This document shows, piece after piece, positions 34,374 through 42,830 of a DNA stretch of 64,000 bases (its first letter is position 1; each line of letters starts with the position of its first letter). The stretch lies in the NCBI RefSeq assembly GCF_023195755.1, contig NZ_CP096203.1, forward strand, positions 3,658,001-3,722,000, in the 5' to 3' direction. Position numbers and translations under genes: made by a program. Origin of the DNA: Chryseobacterium nepalense. GTDB taxonomy: Bacteria > Bacteroidota > Bacteroidia > Flavobacteriales > Weeksellaceae. The notes under the pieces are model-generated. The model searched no databases. It saw only the letters and a program-made list of their open reading frames with translations, and had not been told where the DNA came from.

Positions 34374-36371
34374 TTATTGTCCGATGAAGGCTACAGCAGC
34401 GTATGATGCCGATGTTTCCTGGTTTCTTTCCACGAAATACATTTTGATTTCTCCTTTTCCCTTTACCTGGATATTTCCTCTGTAGTGAAAAGAAAAGTCT
34501 TTTTCATCTTTAATTTGTTCATATAAATATTCGCTGATGTTTACTTTTCCGGTCATGCCGTTGCTCTCCATGCGGCTTGCTGTATTCACGGTGTCACCCC
34601 AAACGTCGTACTGGAATTTTTTTACTCCGACAATTCCGGCAACTATGGGCCCGACATGAATTCCCAGACGCATTTCGAATACCGGCTTGCCGGTTGAATT
34701 TTCCAGTTTTCTTTTCAGCATGAATTCCTGCATTTCAATACCTGCGCAGACAATATTCCGTAAAGAATCCTTATGAGGCTGGGGAATACCTCCGGCTGCC
34801 ATATAAGAATCGCCGATGGTTTTTATTTTTTCGATTTTGTACTTTTCAGAAATACTGTCAAAAGCTTTAAAACAGATATTGATCTCTTCAACCAATTCCT
34901 GAGGCGAGAGTTTTTCAGAAGTTTCCGTGAATGATTTAAAATCGGTGAAAAGAATGGAAACCATACTGAAATTCCGGGCATCCACATAGCCTTTTTCTTT
35001 CAGCTCGTCGGCAATTTCCTGCGGAAGAATGTTTAATAATAATCTTTCGGAATTGTCTTTCTCCACACGGATAGCCTCCCTGGACTTTTTCATGAAAGCC
35101 AGGCGGTTCCATAATCCGGCTGCAATAATCAGGATAAAGAAAAGCGTAAGCATGATGTAATTTTTCTGTCTTTCCTTTTTTTCCACTTCCTCCTTATGTC
35201 TGGTTTGGATCAGATGTTCTTTTTTAACAAAAGAAAGACTGTCTAGCAACTGTTTCTGCTGAAATTCCATTCCTAAAATTTTATTAGAAGTTTGTTCAGA
35301 CTGCAGGCTGTCTTTGAACGCCTGGTTCTTTTCGTAATAATCCAGCGCTTTTTTATTGTTTCCTAAAAGTTTATATGTTTTATACAGACAATCGCAGGCA
35401 TCCTTTTTTACACTCACGGCACCCAGTTTTTCAGCCATGGAAAGAGCGGTTTCACATTTTATTCTTGCTTCTTCGGCTTTTCCTTTCTGCAGAAGAATAT
35501 TTCCGAGGGCAATCTGCGAGACACTTGTATATTGAAGGTTATTGATTTTTACTGCAGTTTTCAGCGACTGATTATAATAATTCCTTGCCTGTTCCACATC
35601 ATTCTGCATTCTGAACAGTTCCCCGAGATTAAATAAAACTTCCGTTATTTTCTGCTTATCATTTAAAGCTTCTGCAATCTGTAAGGATTTGATGAAATTT
35701 TCACGGGCATTTTTGAAATCATGCTGTTTCATATATACTTCTCCGATTCCGTTGAGATTTTGCGCTAAAGATTTCTGATCATTCAGCTTTTGATAAATCG
35801 CATTTGCCTTTTTATAATATTTCATGGCATTGCCGAAATCTTTAATATTCAAATAAATTCCGCCAATGTTCTGGGTGGTGGCCGCAATAATTTTCTGATC
35901 GCCCAGTTTTTCCTGAATTCCGACGGCTTTTTTGTAATATTCCAGTGCTTTCAGATGGTTTCCTAAATAATAATGAATAGCCCCGATATTATTCATCGCA
36001 GAAGAAACCCCTTTGATATTATTGATTTTCTGATAAACCTCAGCACACCGGTTGAAGTAATTCATGGCTTCAAGGTATTTTCCCTGGTAATAATACATGG
36101 TTCCGATTTTATTTAAAGCATCTCCGGCTCCTTTGGTGTTTCCTTTTTCTTTATAAATATCAAGGCTGTTTTCAAAAAAGTGCAGTGCTTCGGCATAGTT
36201 TCCTGCATTCTGCAACGCTTCTCCTTTCTGATAAAAATCATCCCCGTTTTGGCTGGTTTTCGGAATTGTATTTTTTACCGGATCAGCACTTACCTGACCG
36301 AAAAATCCCAGTTTCTGAGTTCCTAAGACCAGAAAAAAGAGGAGTGTTGAAAGTATCTGAAACCTTTTCAT
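34374..36371 (-). CDS. TPR-sensor membrane adenylate cyclase (class III)
   Basis: The 665-residue protein has a signal or anchor segment (about 1-22), about nine TPR repeats (40-380), one membrane helix (about 405-423) and a C-terminal class III cyclase (about 465-650). Cyclase residues: FTDF (first metal Asp), KTIGDSYM (second Asp, Lys specificity position), YDVWGDTVNTASRME (Asp specificity, Asn and Arg transition-state residues). The Lys/Asp pair points to ATP, so to cAMP. The TPR part should face the periplasm. It is embedded between RiPP precursors 8 and 9. The cAMP target may be the cNMP-binding protein at 24385. Confidence 0.9.
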   Translation of the reverse strand: MKRFQILSTLLFFLVLGTQKLGFFGQVSADPVKNTIPKTSQNGDDFYQKGEALQNAGNYAEALHFFENSLDIYKEKGNTKGAGDALNKIGTMYYYQGKYLEAMNYFNRCAEVYQKINNIKGVSSAMNNIGAIHYYLGNHLKALEYYKKAVGIQEKLGDQKIIAATTQNIGGIYLNIKDFGNAMKYYKKANAIYQKLNDQKSLAQNLNGIGEVYMKQHDFKNARENFIKSLQIAEALNDKQKITEVLFNLGELFRMQNDVEQARNYYNQSLKTAVKINNLQYTSVSQIALGNILLQKGKAEEARIKCETALSMAEKLGAVSVKKDACDCLYKTYKLLGNNKKALDYYEKNQAFKDSLQSEQTSNKILGMEFQQKQLLDSLSFVKKEHLIQTRHKEEVEKKERQKNYIMLTLFFILIIAAGLWNRLAFMKKSREAIRVEKDNSERLLLNILPQEIADELKEKGYVDARNFSMVSILFTDFKSFTETSEKLSPQELVEEINICFKAFDSISEKYKIEKIKTIGDSYMAAGGIPQPHKDSLRNIVCAGIEMQEFMLKRKLENSTGKPVFEMRLGIHVGPIVAGIVGVKKFQYDVWGDTVNTASRMESNGMTGKVNISEYLYEQIKDEKDFSFHYRGNIQVKGKGEIKMYFVERNQETSASYAAVAFIGQ

Positions 36372-36464
36372 AATTCTTTTGTACTTTAAATTGTAAGCAA
36401 AAACGTATACATTCAGAGGCTGAATATATACGTTGAATTGTTCTTTAGTAAATGGAATTTAAGA

Positions 36465-36803
36465 TTAATTCCCACCAAATAAATCGCCATTCGAATTACT
36501 GATAATAAGAATTACCGGTGGCGGATCAGCCTGTCCCGAACCTCCGGCTACGATATCCAGTTGATCTTCGTTCAGTTCCATATCATCCATATCAGGCTCT
36601 GCCGGAATATTGATAAAAATTGTTGCCGGGTTGGATTGATCTACAACAGCAATGTTTTTGCCTTCAGGAATGTTCATGGAACGTCCTAAAAAACTTTCAA
36701 TAGTCTGTTTCGGATTGGCAATCAGATTTTGTTTAAATACCGGATCCTTCCATGCTTTCTGTACTATGGATTGCAGGGCTTCCTGTTCATTCTTAGTGCT
36801 CAT
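36465..36803 (-). CDS. NHLP RiPP precursor 9 (Pro-rich/hydrophobic core)
   Basis: The 112-residue peptide has the leader (VQKAWKDPVFKQNLIANPKQ, DQSNPATIFINIP) ending VAGG (85-88). The 24-residue core (89-112) begins SGQADPPPVILIISNSNG and ends DLFGGN, with three Ser, no Thr or Cys. It is the first gene of the minus-strand run that includes the adenylate cyclase (93 bases later) and the precursor block. Confidence 0.93.
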   Translation of the reverse strand: MSTKNEQEALQSIVQKAWKDPVFKQNLIANPKQTIESFLGRSMNIPEGKNIAVVDQSNPATIFINIPAEPDMDDMELNEDQLDIVAGGSGQADPPPVILIISNSNGDLFGGN

Positions 36804-36989
36804 TTTGATAGTTTTTGGAATGTTTACTAGTGTAAAATTACTCCGATCAAGGCTGACATACCCGCCAAATAATCTGTTTATCTGGCATAATTACTTTCAC
36901 AGCTAATGTTAAAGTTGCTGTGTTTATAAAAGAGTATTAAAAGATTTGAAATTAAGATTTAGAAATCTGAAATGAAGATGTGGATTCAT

Positions 36990-37022
36990 CTAAAATAAAA
37001 ACCTTAACAATTGATGTTAAGG
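36990..37022 (-). terminator. Putative terminator of the ars operon
   Basis: On the minus strand a 7-bp stem CCTTAAC/GTTAAGG (arms 37016-37022 and 37002-37008) is followed by TTTTTATTTTA. It lies about 90 bases beyond the ACR3 stop. The rest of the 307-base gap to precursor 9 (36804-37110) shows no gene. Confidence 0.65.
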
Positions 37023-37110
37023 CTTATTGATTAAAATGATGAATGTATGTGGAAGGCTTTAAAGTGACTGAATATTATATTTAAAAATTAAGGTATAATT
37101 TCGGTCCATC

Positions 37111-38142
37111 CTAGCTATAATATCGTTTTTTAAGCCACAAGCTTATTTTTACAAGCAGAATAAGAACCGGAACTTCCACCAACGGGCCGATGACGCCTAC
37201 AAAAGCCTGTTGGGAACTGATTCCGAAAACAGCAATGGATACAGCGATGGCCAGCTCAAAATTGTTTCCTGTTGCGGTAAATGATACGGATGCATTTTTA
37301 TCATAAGGGATATTCAGTGATTTGTTGATAAAGAAACTTACAAAAAACATCAGCATAAAGTAAATGATGAGAGGAATGGCCACTTTTACAACGTCTAAAG
37401 GCAGTTTGACAATGGTGTCGCCTTTAAGGCTGAACATCAATACAATTGTTAATAACAATGCATATAATGTAAGAGGAGAAACGGCAGGAATAAATTTCCT
37501 GTTGTACCATTCTGTTCCTTTCAGTCTGATTAAAAAATAACGGCTTAAGAAACCGGCCAGGAAAGGAATTCCCAGATAGATCAAAACACTTTTAGTAACA
37601 TCTTTCACTGATACGGTGACGTCGAAATGTGCAAGCCCTAATTTTTCAGGTAAAACATTAATGAAAAGCCATACCATAAAGCTGTAACTCAATACTTGAA
37701 AAATACTGTTCAGCGCTACCAGCAATGCGCCATATTCACGATTCCCTTTTGCCAGGTCGTTCCATACAAGAACCATAGCGATACATCTTGCCAAACCAAT
37801 AAGAATAAGCCCGATCATATAGTCCGGTTCGTTTCTTAAAAAAACGACGGCCAGTATAAACATTAGAACAGGCCCGATTATCCAGTTTAAAATTAAAGAG
37901 ATTCCGATTGCTTTTTTATCCTGAAAGATTTTAGGTAATAATGTGTAGTCAACTTTTGCCAGCGGAGGATACATCATGACGATTAGCCCGATTGCTAATG
38001 GGATATTTGTGGTTCCTGCGGACATCCTATCGGCCATTTCGGCAATTCCGGGAAAGAAATATCCTAAGCTTACTCCCAAAAACATGGCCAGGAATATCCA
38101 AAGAGTAAGGAAGTTATCGGGAAATTTTAATTTTGTTTGCAT
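37111..38142 (-). CDS. acr3: ACR3-family arsenite efflux transporter
   Basis: The 343-residue integral membrane protein has the ACR3 opening (LTLWIFLAMFLGVSLGYFFPG), MSAGTTNIPLAIGLIVMMYPPLAKV, and a conserved LARCIAMVLVWNDLAKG with the essential Cys of ACR3. The late TGNNFELAIAVSIAVFG region is also typical. It exports arsenite using the proton gradient. It is last in the ars operon, 5 bases after the acetyltransferase gene. Confidence 0.95.
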   Translation of the reverse strand: MQTKLKFPDNFLTLWIFLAMFLGVSLGYFFPGIAEMADRMSAGTTNIPLAIGLIVMMYPPLAKVDYTLLPKIFQDKKAIGISLILNWIIGPVLMFILAVVFLRNEPDYMIGLILIGLARCIAMVLVWNDLAKGNREYGALLVALNSIFQVLSYSFMVWLFINVLPEKLGLAHFDVTVSVKDVTKSVLIYLGIPFLAGFLSRYFLIRLKGTEWYNRKFIPAVSPLTLYALLLTIVLMFSLKGDTIVKLPLDVVKVAIPLIIYFMLMFFVSFFINKSLNIPYDKNASVSFTATGNNFELAIAVSIAVFGISSQQAFVGVIGPLVEVPVLILLVKISLWLKKRYYS

Positions 38143-38147
38143 ATCTT

Positions 38148-38639
38148 TTAATCTGTTCCTACTATTTTACTCCTTCTTTCCATCAGTACGCTATCTCTCC
38201 AAATTCCTCCCAGTCTGCCTATTTTTTCGCGATAGCCTATGATTCTGAATCCAAAAAGCTTATGCAAAGCTATGGTTGCTTCGTTTTCGGGAAACATTCC
38301 CGACTGCAAAGTCCAGATTCCGTGGGTTTCACTTTCATTAATGAGATGTTCCATCAGTATTTTTCCCACCCCTTTTCCTCTGTGATTTTTGGATACATAA
38401 ATGCTTACTTCAGCAACACCTTCATAAACGCAACGGCTGCTTACTTTAGACAAAGCCACCCATCCCAACGCTTCGTTATTTTCAAATGCTATCAATCTGC
38501 TGTGTTTCAATTTATTTTCATTCCAGCTTTCCCATGAAGGAACGGAAATTTCAAATGTTGCCATGCCTGTTTCGATACCTTGCCTGTATATTTCAGCGAT
38601 ATCCGGATAATGATTTTTATTGATTGATATAACTTCCAT
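38148..38639 (-). CDS. arsN: GNAT acetyltransferase, ArsN1-type
   Basis: The 163-residue protein is a complete GNAT domain. EIYRQGIETGMATFE (about 16-30), WVALSKVSSR and the acetyl-CoA loop VSKNHRGKGVGKILM (about 82-96) match the phosphinothricin/arsinothricin acetyltransferase group (ArsN1). In ars operons such enzymes acetylate organoarsenical antibiotics such as arsinothricin; the substrate here is inferred from the operon. It lies between arsC and acr3 with 1-5 base gaps. Confidence 0.88.
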   Translation of the reverse strand: MEVISINKNHYPDIAEIYRQGIETGMATFEISVPSWESWNENKLKHSRLIAFENNEALGWVALSKVSSRCVYEGVAEVSIYVSKNHRGKGVGKILMEHLINESETHGIWTLQSGMFPENEATIALHKLFGFRIIGYREKIGRLGGIWRDSVLMERRSKIVGTD

Positions 38640-38640
38640 T

Positions 38641-39252
38641 TTATTTTTTTATCTGTGAAAAAACATAAAGCATTTCAGCGCCGATTTCCATGCTTCTTTC
38701 ATGGTAAATTCTTGTCTGTTCCGGTGTGCCATCGGAAACTTTAGGATCATCAAATGTAATGGCAATACGCTGTTCAGCACCGGCAATAAAAGGGCAGCCA
38801 CCATCGGCCTGAGAACACGTCATAACCGCCGCAAATTCCCGGAGGGGATTAAAAGAACTGTCATATTTTTTAGAAAAACCGATAATCGGATGACTGTTTT
38901 CATCGTATTTAACAGCATACACCGGATTTTCTGAATCCGAAATTTTTGTAATGAAAAAGCCTTGTCTGATAAGTGTTTCTGCTACTTTAGGAAACAATGC
39001 CGTTTCTTCTGTTCCGCCGGAATAACTGCTCAGTCCCGGAATATCATAGTAAGCCGCCGCTGTCTGCGCCCAGATCTGTGCTAAATGGCTTCTCCTTGAA
39101 TTATGCGTACAGATAAAATTAATTCGGATTTCTGTTTTTTTATCCATCTTTTTCTGGATGAAATCAATTAACGGGGCAAGTGTATTTTTTCTTTCCTGAC
39201 TGATTTCCTGGTGCTTCATCAGGCCAAGTGTTTCTGATAGTTTAGGATACAT
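38641..39252 (-). CDS. arsC: Arsenate reductase, low-molecular-weight phosphatase type
   Basis: The 203-residue protein has the CX5R loop in FICTHNSRRSHLAQIWA (near residue 48) of LMW-PTPase-type arsenate reductases. The family normally ends with an acidic D-P loop, here FDDPKVSDGTPEQ (about 165-177). It reduces arsenate to arsenite for export by ACR3. It is somewhat long for thioredoxin-linked ArsC (about 130-140 residues), as is usual for the Bacteroidota type with an extra N-terminal helix and a central insert. Confidence 0.9.
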   Translation of the reverse strand: MYPKLSETLGLMKHQEISQERKNTLAPLIDFIQKKMDKKTEIRINFICTHNSRRSHLAQIWAQTAAAYYDIPGLSSYSGGTEETALFPKVAETLIRQGFFITKISDSENPVYAVKYDENSHPIIGFSKKYDSSFNPLREFAAVMTCSQADGGCPFIAGAEQRIAITFDDPKVSDGTPEQTRIYHERSMEIGAEMLYVFSQIKK

Positions 39253-39275
39253 TGATTATTTATTTAGGATATTAT

Positions 39276-39749
39276 TTAACAACACCCTGAGTTTGGCGTA
39301 CAGCAGGAAGATGAATCAGAAGAAAGTTCAGATAATTTGATTTTTTGTTTTTCTTCAGGAATTCCACAGGCATCTTGTGCTAAGCAGGCAGTGGTGGTAT
39401 TGGTAAGAATAAAATTCTCCCCGTTAAACTCAAGATTATATTTTCCGATAGTAGTATTCTGGTATTCTACTTCAATTTCGCCGTCTTCAAGACCAAGCTT
39501 ATCTTCGGAGAGCTTAATGATATTCAGAAGTTTTGAGGGTTTCAGCCTGTGCTCAAAATCGTTCGCATTCCACAATTGGAAACTTACTGTTTTTTCTTTA
39601 CGAATTGTTCCTCCGCAGTCAATAAAGTGTTTTATAACTGTTCCAACTTCTGTTACGTGGAAATGTTCCGGAACAAAGGTTCCGTCTTCCAGCTGAAATT
39701 CAACATTTTCTAATGTAGGTAAAATTGTTTTAATTTCTGATAATTTCAT
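39276..39749 (-). CDS. DUF6428 family protein in the ars operon
   Basis: From the ATG at 39749 (MKLSEIKTILP) the 157-residue protein matches DUF6428: LENVEFQLEDGTFVPEHFHVTE and NDFEHRLKPSKLLNIIKLSE by region. The C-terminus is Cys-rich (SSSCCTPNSGCC), with four Cys that could bind arsenite. The family is found with arsR/arsC in Bacteroidota; its role is unknown, arsenite binding is inference. A candidate ArsR operator at 39773-39785 precedes it. Confidence 0.9.
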   Translation of the reverse strand: MKLSEIKTILPTLENVEFQLEDGTFVPEHFHVTEVGTVIKHFIDCGGTIRKEKTVSFQLWNANDFEHRLKPSKLLNIIKLSEDKLGLEDGEIEVEYQNTTIGKYNLEFNGENFILTNTTTACLAQDACGIPEEKQKIKLSELSSDSSSCCTPNSGCC

Positions 39750-39772
39750 AATGTTATGTTTATTGGTTAAAT

Positions 39773-39785
39773 GCAATATTGCGAT
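39773..39785 (-). promoter_or_regulatory. Candidate ArsR operator upstream of the DUF6428 gene
   Basis: GCAATATTGCGAT contains the palindrome GCAATATTGC and matches GCAATATTACGAT upstream of arsR at 40148-40160 with one difference. Both lie 16-24 bases before a start codon of the operon. Confidence 0.5.
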
Positions 39786-39805
39786 GATTAAAAGTAAAAA
39801 AATAC

Positions 39806-40132
39806 TTAACAGCACTTTTGGTTGGCAACCGTAACAATTATTTTTGAAAAATAATCTTTCAGTACGCTAAAGGTATTTTCATCAATGCAATAACAGATAG
39901 CTGTTCCTTCGATGTTTCCTTTGATAAGCCCTGCATTTTTCAGTTCTTTCAAATGCTGAGAAACGGTAGCTTGTGCCAAAGGTAATTCATTGACAATGTC
40001 GCCGCAGATACAAGTGTCTACCTTCAGCAGATACTCAATAATGGCAACTCTTGCGGGATGTCCCAGTGCTTTGGCAATGATTGCTATTTTATTCTGTTGA
40101 TCTGTAAAATGATCTGTTTTAGTTGCGCCCAT
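39806..40132 (-). CDS. arsR: ArsR-family arsenic-responsive repressor
   Basis: The 108-residue winged-helix protein has the recognition region LPLAQATVSQHLKELKNAGLI (about 53-73 as a region) and the metal-site motif DTCICGD with two Cys (near residue 41-43) that bind arsenite. It ends KCC, which adds a possible extra ligand. It should repress the ars operon until arsenite binds. First gene of the operon; a candidate operator lies at 40148-40160. Confidence 0.94.
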   Translation of the reverse strand: MGATKTDHFTDQQNKIAIIAKALGHPARVAIIEYLLKVDTCICGDIVNELPLAQATVSQHLKELKNAGLIKGNIEGTAICYCIDENTFSVLKDYFSKIIVTVANQKCC

Positions 40133-40147
40133 GAATAATTATATATT

Positions 40148-40160
40148 GCAATATTACGAT
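40148..40160 (-). promoter_or_regulatory. Candidate ArsR operator upstream of arsR
   Basis: GCAATATTACGAT inside the larger palindromic stretch ATATTGCAATAT (40143-40154), 16 bases upstream of the arsR start. A near copy precedes the DUF6428 gene at 39773-39785. Confidence 0.5.
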
Positions 40161-40224
40161 TAAGTGATTAATTATCCTAATAAAATATATGTTTTTATAT
40201 CACATTGCTCTTTTCAGATGTTGG

Positions 40225-41178
40225 CTAAGACCAGTTATTGTTGCGGTCTTCTCTTTTAAGTTCTCTTTGCACTTCGTCGATTTCCTTAAGAGGAACATGA
40301 AAACTTTCGTTGATATATTGAAGAATGCCTTCATGGGTTTTATCATTCACTTTTCTGATAAAAAGCTGGTTGCTGTTTTTAAGTGATTCAATAAGGTGGA
40401 TCTGATATTGATTTTTATTGAAAAAGTTTTTTTCGATAGAGACTCTTTTATCATCATTTACAATAATATCCTTGAAAACCGTATTCATAAGGACCGTCTG
40501 GAAAAATGATTCTGCAGGTAGAAGGGTATGGAGGTAATAATCCTCAAAGTCCATCACCCGTTTGTTATTAACAAGAAAAGTACAGGTTTCTCTGGTAAAT
40601 ATAAACCATTTGCCTCCGATATAGGGGATCACTCCATCCATAAATTCTCTTTTATAAATTAACGAAGAAATTTTATGGCTTAATTCCGTAAAATGATTCT
40701 GAATTCTTCGGAATGTATCAGGTCTGTAAAATTTCTGGTCGTAGTAAAAAAGGTAATTTCTGCCGTTATGGGCTGTAAGAAACTGGCGGATGATATTTTG
40801 GGACTTCAGCGGATGATCTTCACCGCTTAAATTGATAAAGTAATCCCATTCCTTACTTACATTCAGCAGGTATTCCATTGCGTTAAGCTCTGCCTGGATC
40901 ATGCTGAAACCTTCCGGCATGATATTCATACTTTCCAAAACAAATGCATTCGGATACTGCATCAGATACACTTGAATTTCTTCTGTTAGCTCCGCTTTGG
41001 CCTTTCTGTCGATATGGATAAGGTAAAACTGATCCCGGGTATAGATCTTTTCAAACATGGTCCTGAAAACATCCGCTTTATGATGTACCATAATAAAATA
41101 GGCAATTCTGACTTGTCGGGGTGAATGCTGATCCTGGATTTCGGATTGGGTTTGCGAGAGGTTCATGTGGGTTTGCAT
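40225..41178 (-). CDS. GT14-family (core-2/I-branching type) glycosyltransferase
   Basis: The 317-residue protein matches the core-2/I-branching beta-1,6-N-acetylglucosaminyltransferase family: RIAYFIMVHHKADVFRTMFE, FYLIHIDRKA, a central DYFINLSGEDHPLKS and LFYYDQKFYRPDTF. The eukaryote-like family is frequent in Bacteroidota and often modifies surface glycans; no acceptor is predicted. It stands alone, with a 439-base spacer upstream. Confidence 0.88.
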   Translation of the reverse strand: MQTHMNLSQTQSEIQDQHSPRQVRIAYFIMVHHKADVFRTMFEKIYTRDQFYLIHIDRKAKAELTEEIQVYLMQYPNAFVLESMNIMPEGFSMIQAELNAMEYLLNVSKEWDYFINLSGEDHPLKSQNIIRQFLTAHNGRNYLFYYDQKFYRPDTFRRIQNHFTELSHKISSLIYKREFMDGVIPYIGGKWFIFTRETCTFLVNNKRVMDFEDYYLHTLLPAESFFQTVLMNTVFKDIIVNDDKRVSIEKNFFNKNQYQIHLIESLKNSNQLFIRKVNDKTHEGILQYINESFHVPLKEIDEVQRELKREDRNNNWS

Positions 41179-41617
41179 CGGTACGGAATTTAAATCATCC
41201 GCATTTTTGCAAACAATTTGTTTGAGGTGTAAGCTACGAATAAAATTTTGATAATCAATTAATTATATTTGCTATTTTATACTTTGTTTTACCGTACATT
41301 TGCAATGTGTTCATAAGACAGGTTCCTGCCTTCGCTAAAACTGGCATCGTTTAAATCATATTTAGATCTCTCAGTCTTGCTTCTACAGCTGCCCAATTAT
41401 TAATCCGATTTCGAATTAACAACCGGAACTTCAATTCCGAAAATTATAAGAAATGCTATGTTATTGCAGGCTGTCCGATATTTTGAAATAACATGGAAGC
41501 TAAGCAAAAAGCTGATAAATGGAAAGGGTATCACTTGATTTATTTATCCTTACAATATTGCCTATTCAGATCCGAAAATGGATTTGCTCACAAGATACCG
41601 GGAACTCCCGAACAGTT
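41179..41617. other. Long spacer, probable promoter and leader of the helicase remnant/csp unit
   Basis: About 440 bases. Two Bacteroidota -7 like elements point to the plus strand: TATATTTG at about 41264-41271 and TACATTTG at about 41294-41301. If used, the helicase remnant would have a leader of over 300 nt, unusual but typical of cold-shock transcripts. No ORF is convincing; the N-terminal extension from ATG 41519 is not protein-like. Confidence 0.4.
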
Positions 41618-42448
41618 ATGATCAGTTTTAAAAGCTTACATTTAATTAATCCCATCATCCGTGCCGTAACAGAAGCCGGATATTCCAAACCTACAGAGAT
41701 ACAATATTCTGTAATTCCTCATATTCTGGCCGGAAAGGATATCATCGGATGTGGGCAGACCGGTACCGGAAAAACTGCTGCATTTGCAATGCCTATCCTG
41801 CAACTGCTGAAAAAGTATACTCCCGATCACAATGAAATAAGAACTTTAATACTTACCCCCACAAGAGAACTGGCCATACAGATTGAAGAAAATTTAAGAA
41901 TCTACAGTAAGTATCTTCCTCTTTCCCAGCTGTCTGTTTATGGAGGAGTTTCTACAGGCAGCCAGCTTGCTGCTTTAAGGAAGAGAGTGGATATTCTTGT
42001 AGCTACGCCGGGAAGACTTCTTGATCTTGCAGGGCAAAGACATATTGACCTTTCTAAAATAGAAGTTCTCGTTCTGGACGAAGCAGACCGTATGCTGGAT
42101 ATGGGTTTTATCAATGATGTAAACAAAATACTGAGGATGATTCCACAGAAAAGACAAACCCTGTTTTTTTCTGCTACAATGCCTGTTGACATTCGGAAAT
42201 TTGCAAAAACCATGCTGCAGAATCCTGTTGAGGTAACAGTACACCCTGTGTCGGCAAAGAGCGTGGATGCTGTAAATGATGAACTTCCGGATGTTCCGAA
42301 AAGCTATATTCACCGAAATAGCAGAACGGGAAGGGCAGGGGCCGAAGGAAGAGCAATTGCTCTCTGCAATGCAGAAGAACAGGTAGATTTAAAAAATATC
42401 CAAAAACTGATTGGCTTTACCATGCCGGTTGGACAATTTCAAAAATGA
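41618..42448 (+). pseudogene. DEAD-box RNA helicase with an internal in-frame deletion
   Basis: The 276-residue product has a complete first RecA domain: KPTEIQ (Q motif), GQTGTGKTA, PTRELA, TPGRLLD, DEAD and SAT. After DAVNDELPDVPKSYIHRN it passes straight to SRTGRAGAEGRAIALC, the motif VI region. About 120 residues of the second RecA domain (motifs IV and V, the usual LLxxLxxL and TDVAARGID regions) are missing, and motif VI reads HRNSRTGR instead of HRIGRTGR. The usual C-terminal tail is also absent. It should not be an active helicase. ATG 41618 begins the Q-motif region. It lies just upstream of a csp gene, a common pairing with cold-shock helicases. Confidence 0.75.
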
Positions 42449-42500
42449 GTTCTGTAAAATATACAGAACGATATACTATTAATTTTTAATAATAATTACA

Positions 42501-42695
42501 ATGCAAAAAGGCACCGTAAAATTTTTCAATGAAGCAAAAGGCTTCGGTTTTATTTCCCCTTCAGAAGGTGGGACAGATATATTTGTACATTCTTCGGGAC
42601 TGAACACAAGATCTATTCGTGAAAACGATCAGGTTGTTTTTGATGTACAGAAAGGTGACAGAGGCTTAAATGCGGTTAACGTAAAACTCGCATAA
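42501..42695 (+). CDS. cspA: Cold-shock protein (CspA family), second copy
   Basis: The 64-residue cold-shock domain has KGFGFIS and DIFVHSS RNA-binding motifs. It is close to the copy at 6455-6649, mainly differing in charged surface positions. It lies 52 bases after the helicase remnant, which suggests an ancestral cold-shock pair. Function: RNA chaperone. Confidence 0.95.
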   Translation: MQKGTVKFFNEAKGFGFISPSEGGTDIFVHSSGLNTRSIRENDQVVFDVQKGDRGLNAVNVKLA

Positions 42696-42733
42696 TTTAA
42701 TCGATATATTACTTTTATTTTCGTTATATCATC

Positions 42734-42762
42734 AGCCTCTCGCTCTATGCAGGAGGCTTTAA
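42734..42762 (+). terminator. Weak putative terminator after csp
   Basis: AGCCTC/GAGGCT stem (42734-42739 and 42753-42758) with a 13-base loop and a short TTT. It lies 39 bases after the csp stop. Confidence 0.45.
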
Positions 42763-42830
42763 CGGTTTAAGTATTATACAGACGGAAATAATACTTATTT
42801 TATTCACCTAACAATTAAAATAATATAACA

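Noticed and set aside
41519..41617. N-terminal extension of the DEAD-box frame
   Set aside because: 33 residues without family similarity precede the Q-motif region; the ATG at 41618 fits the family start.
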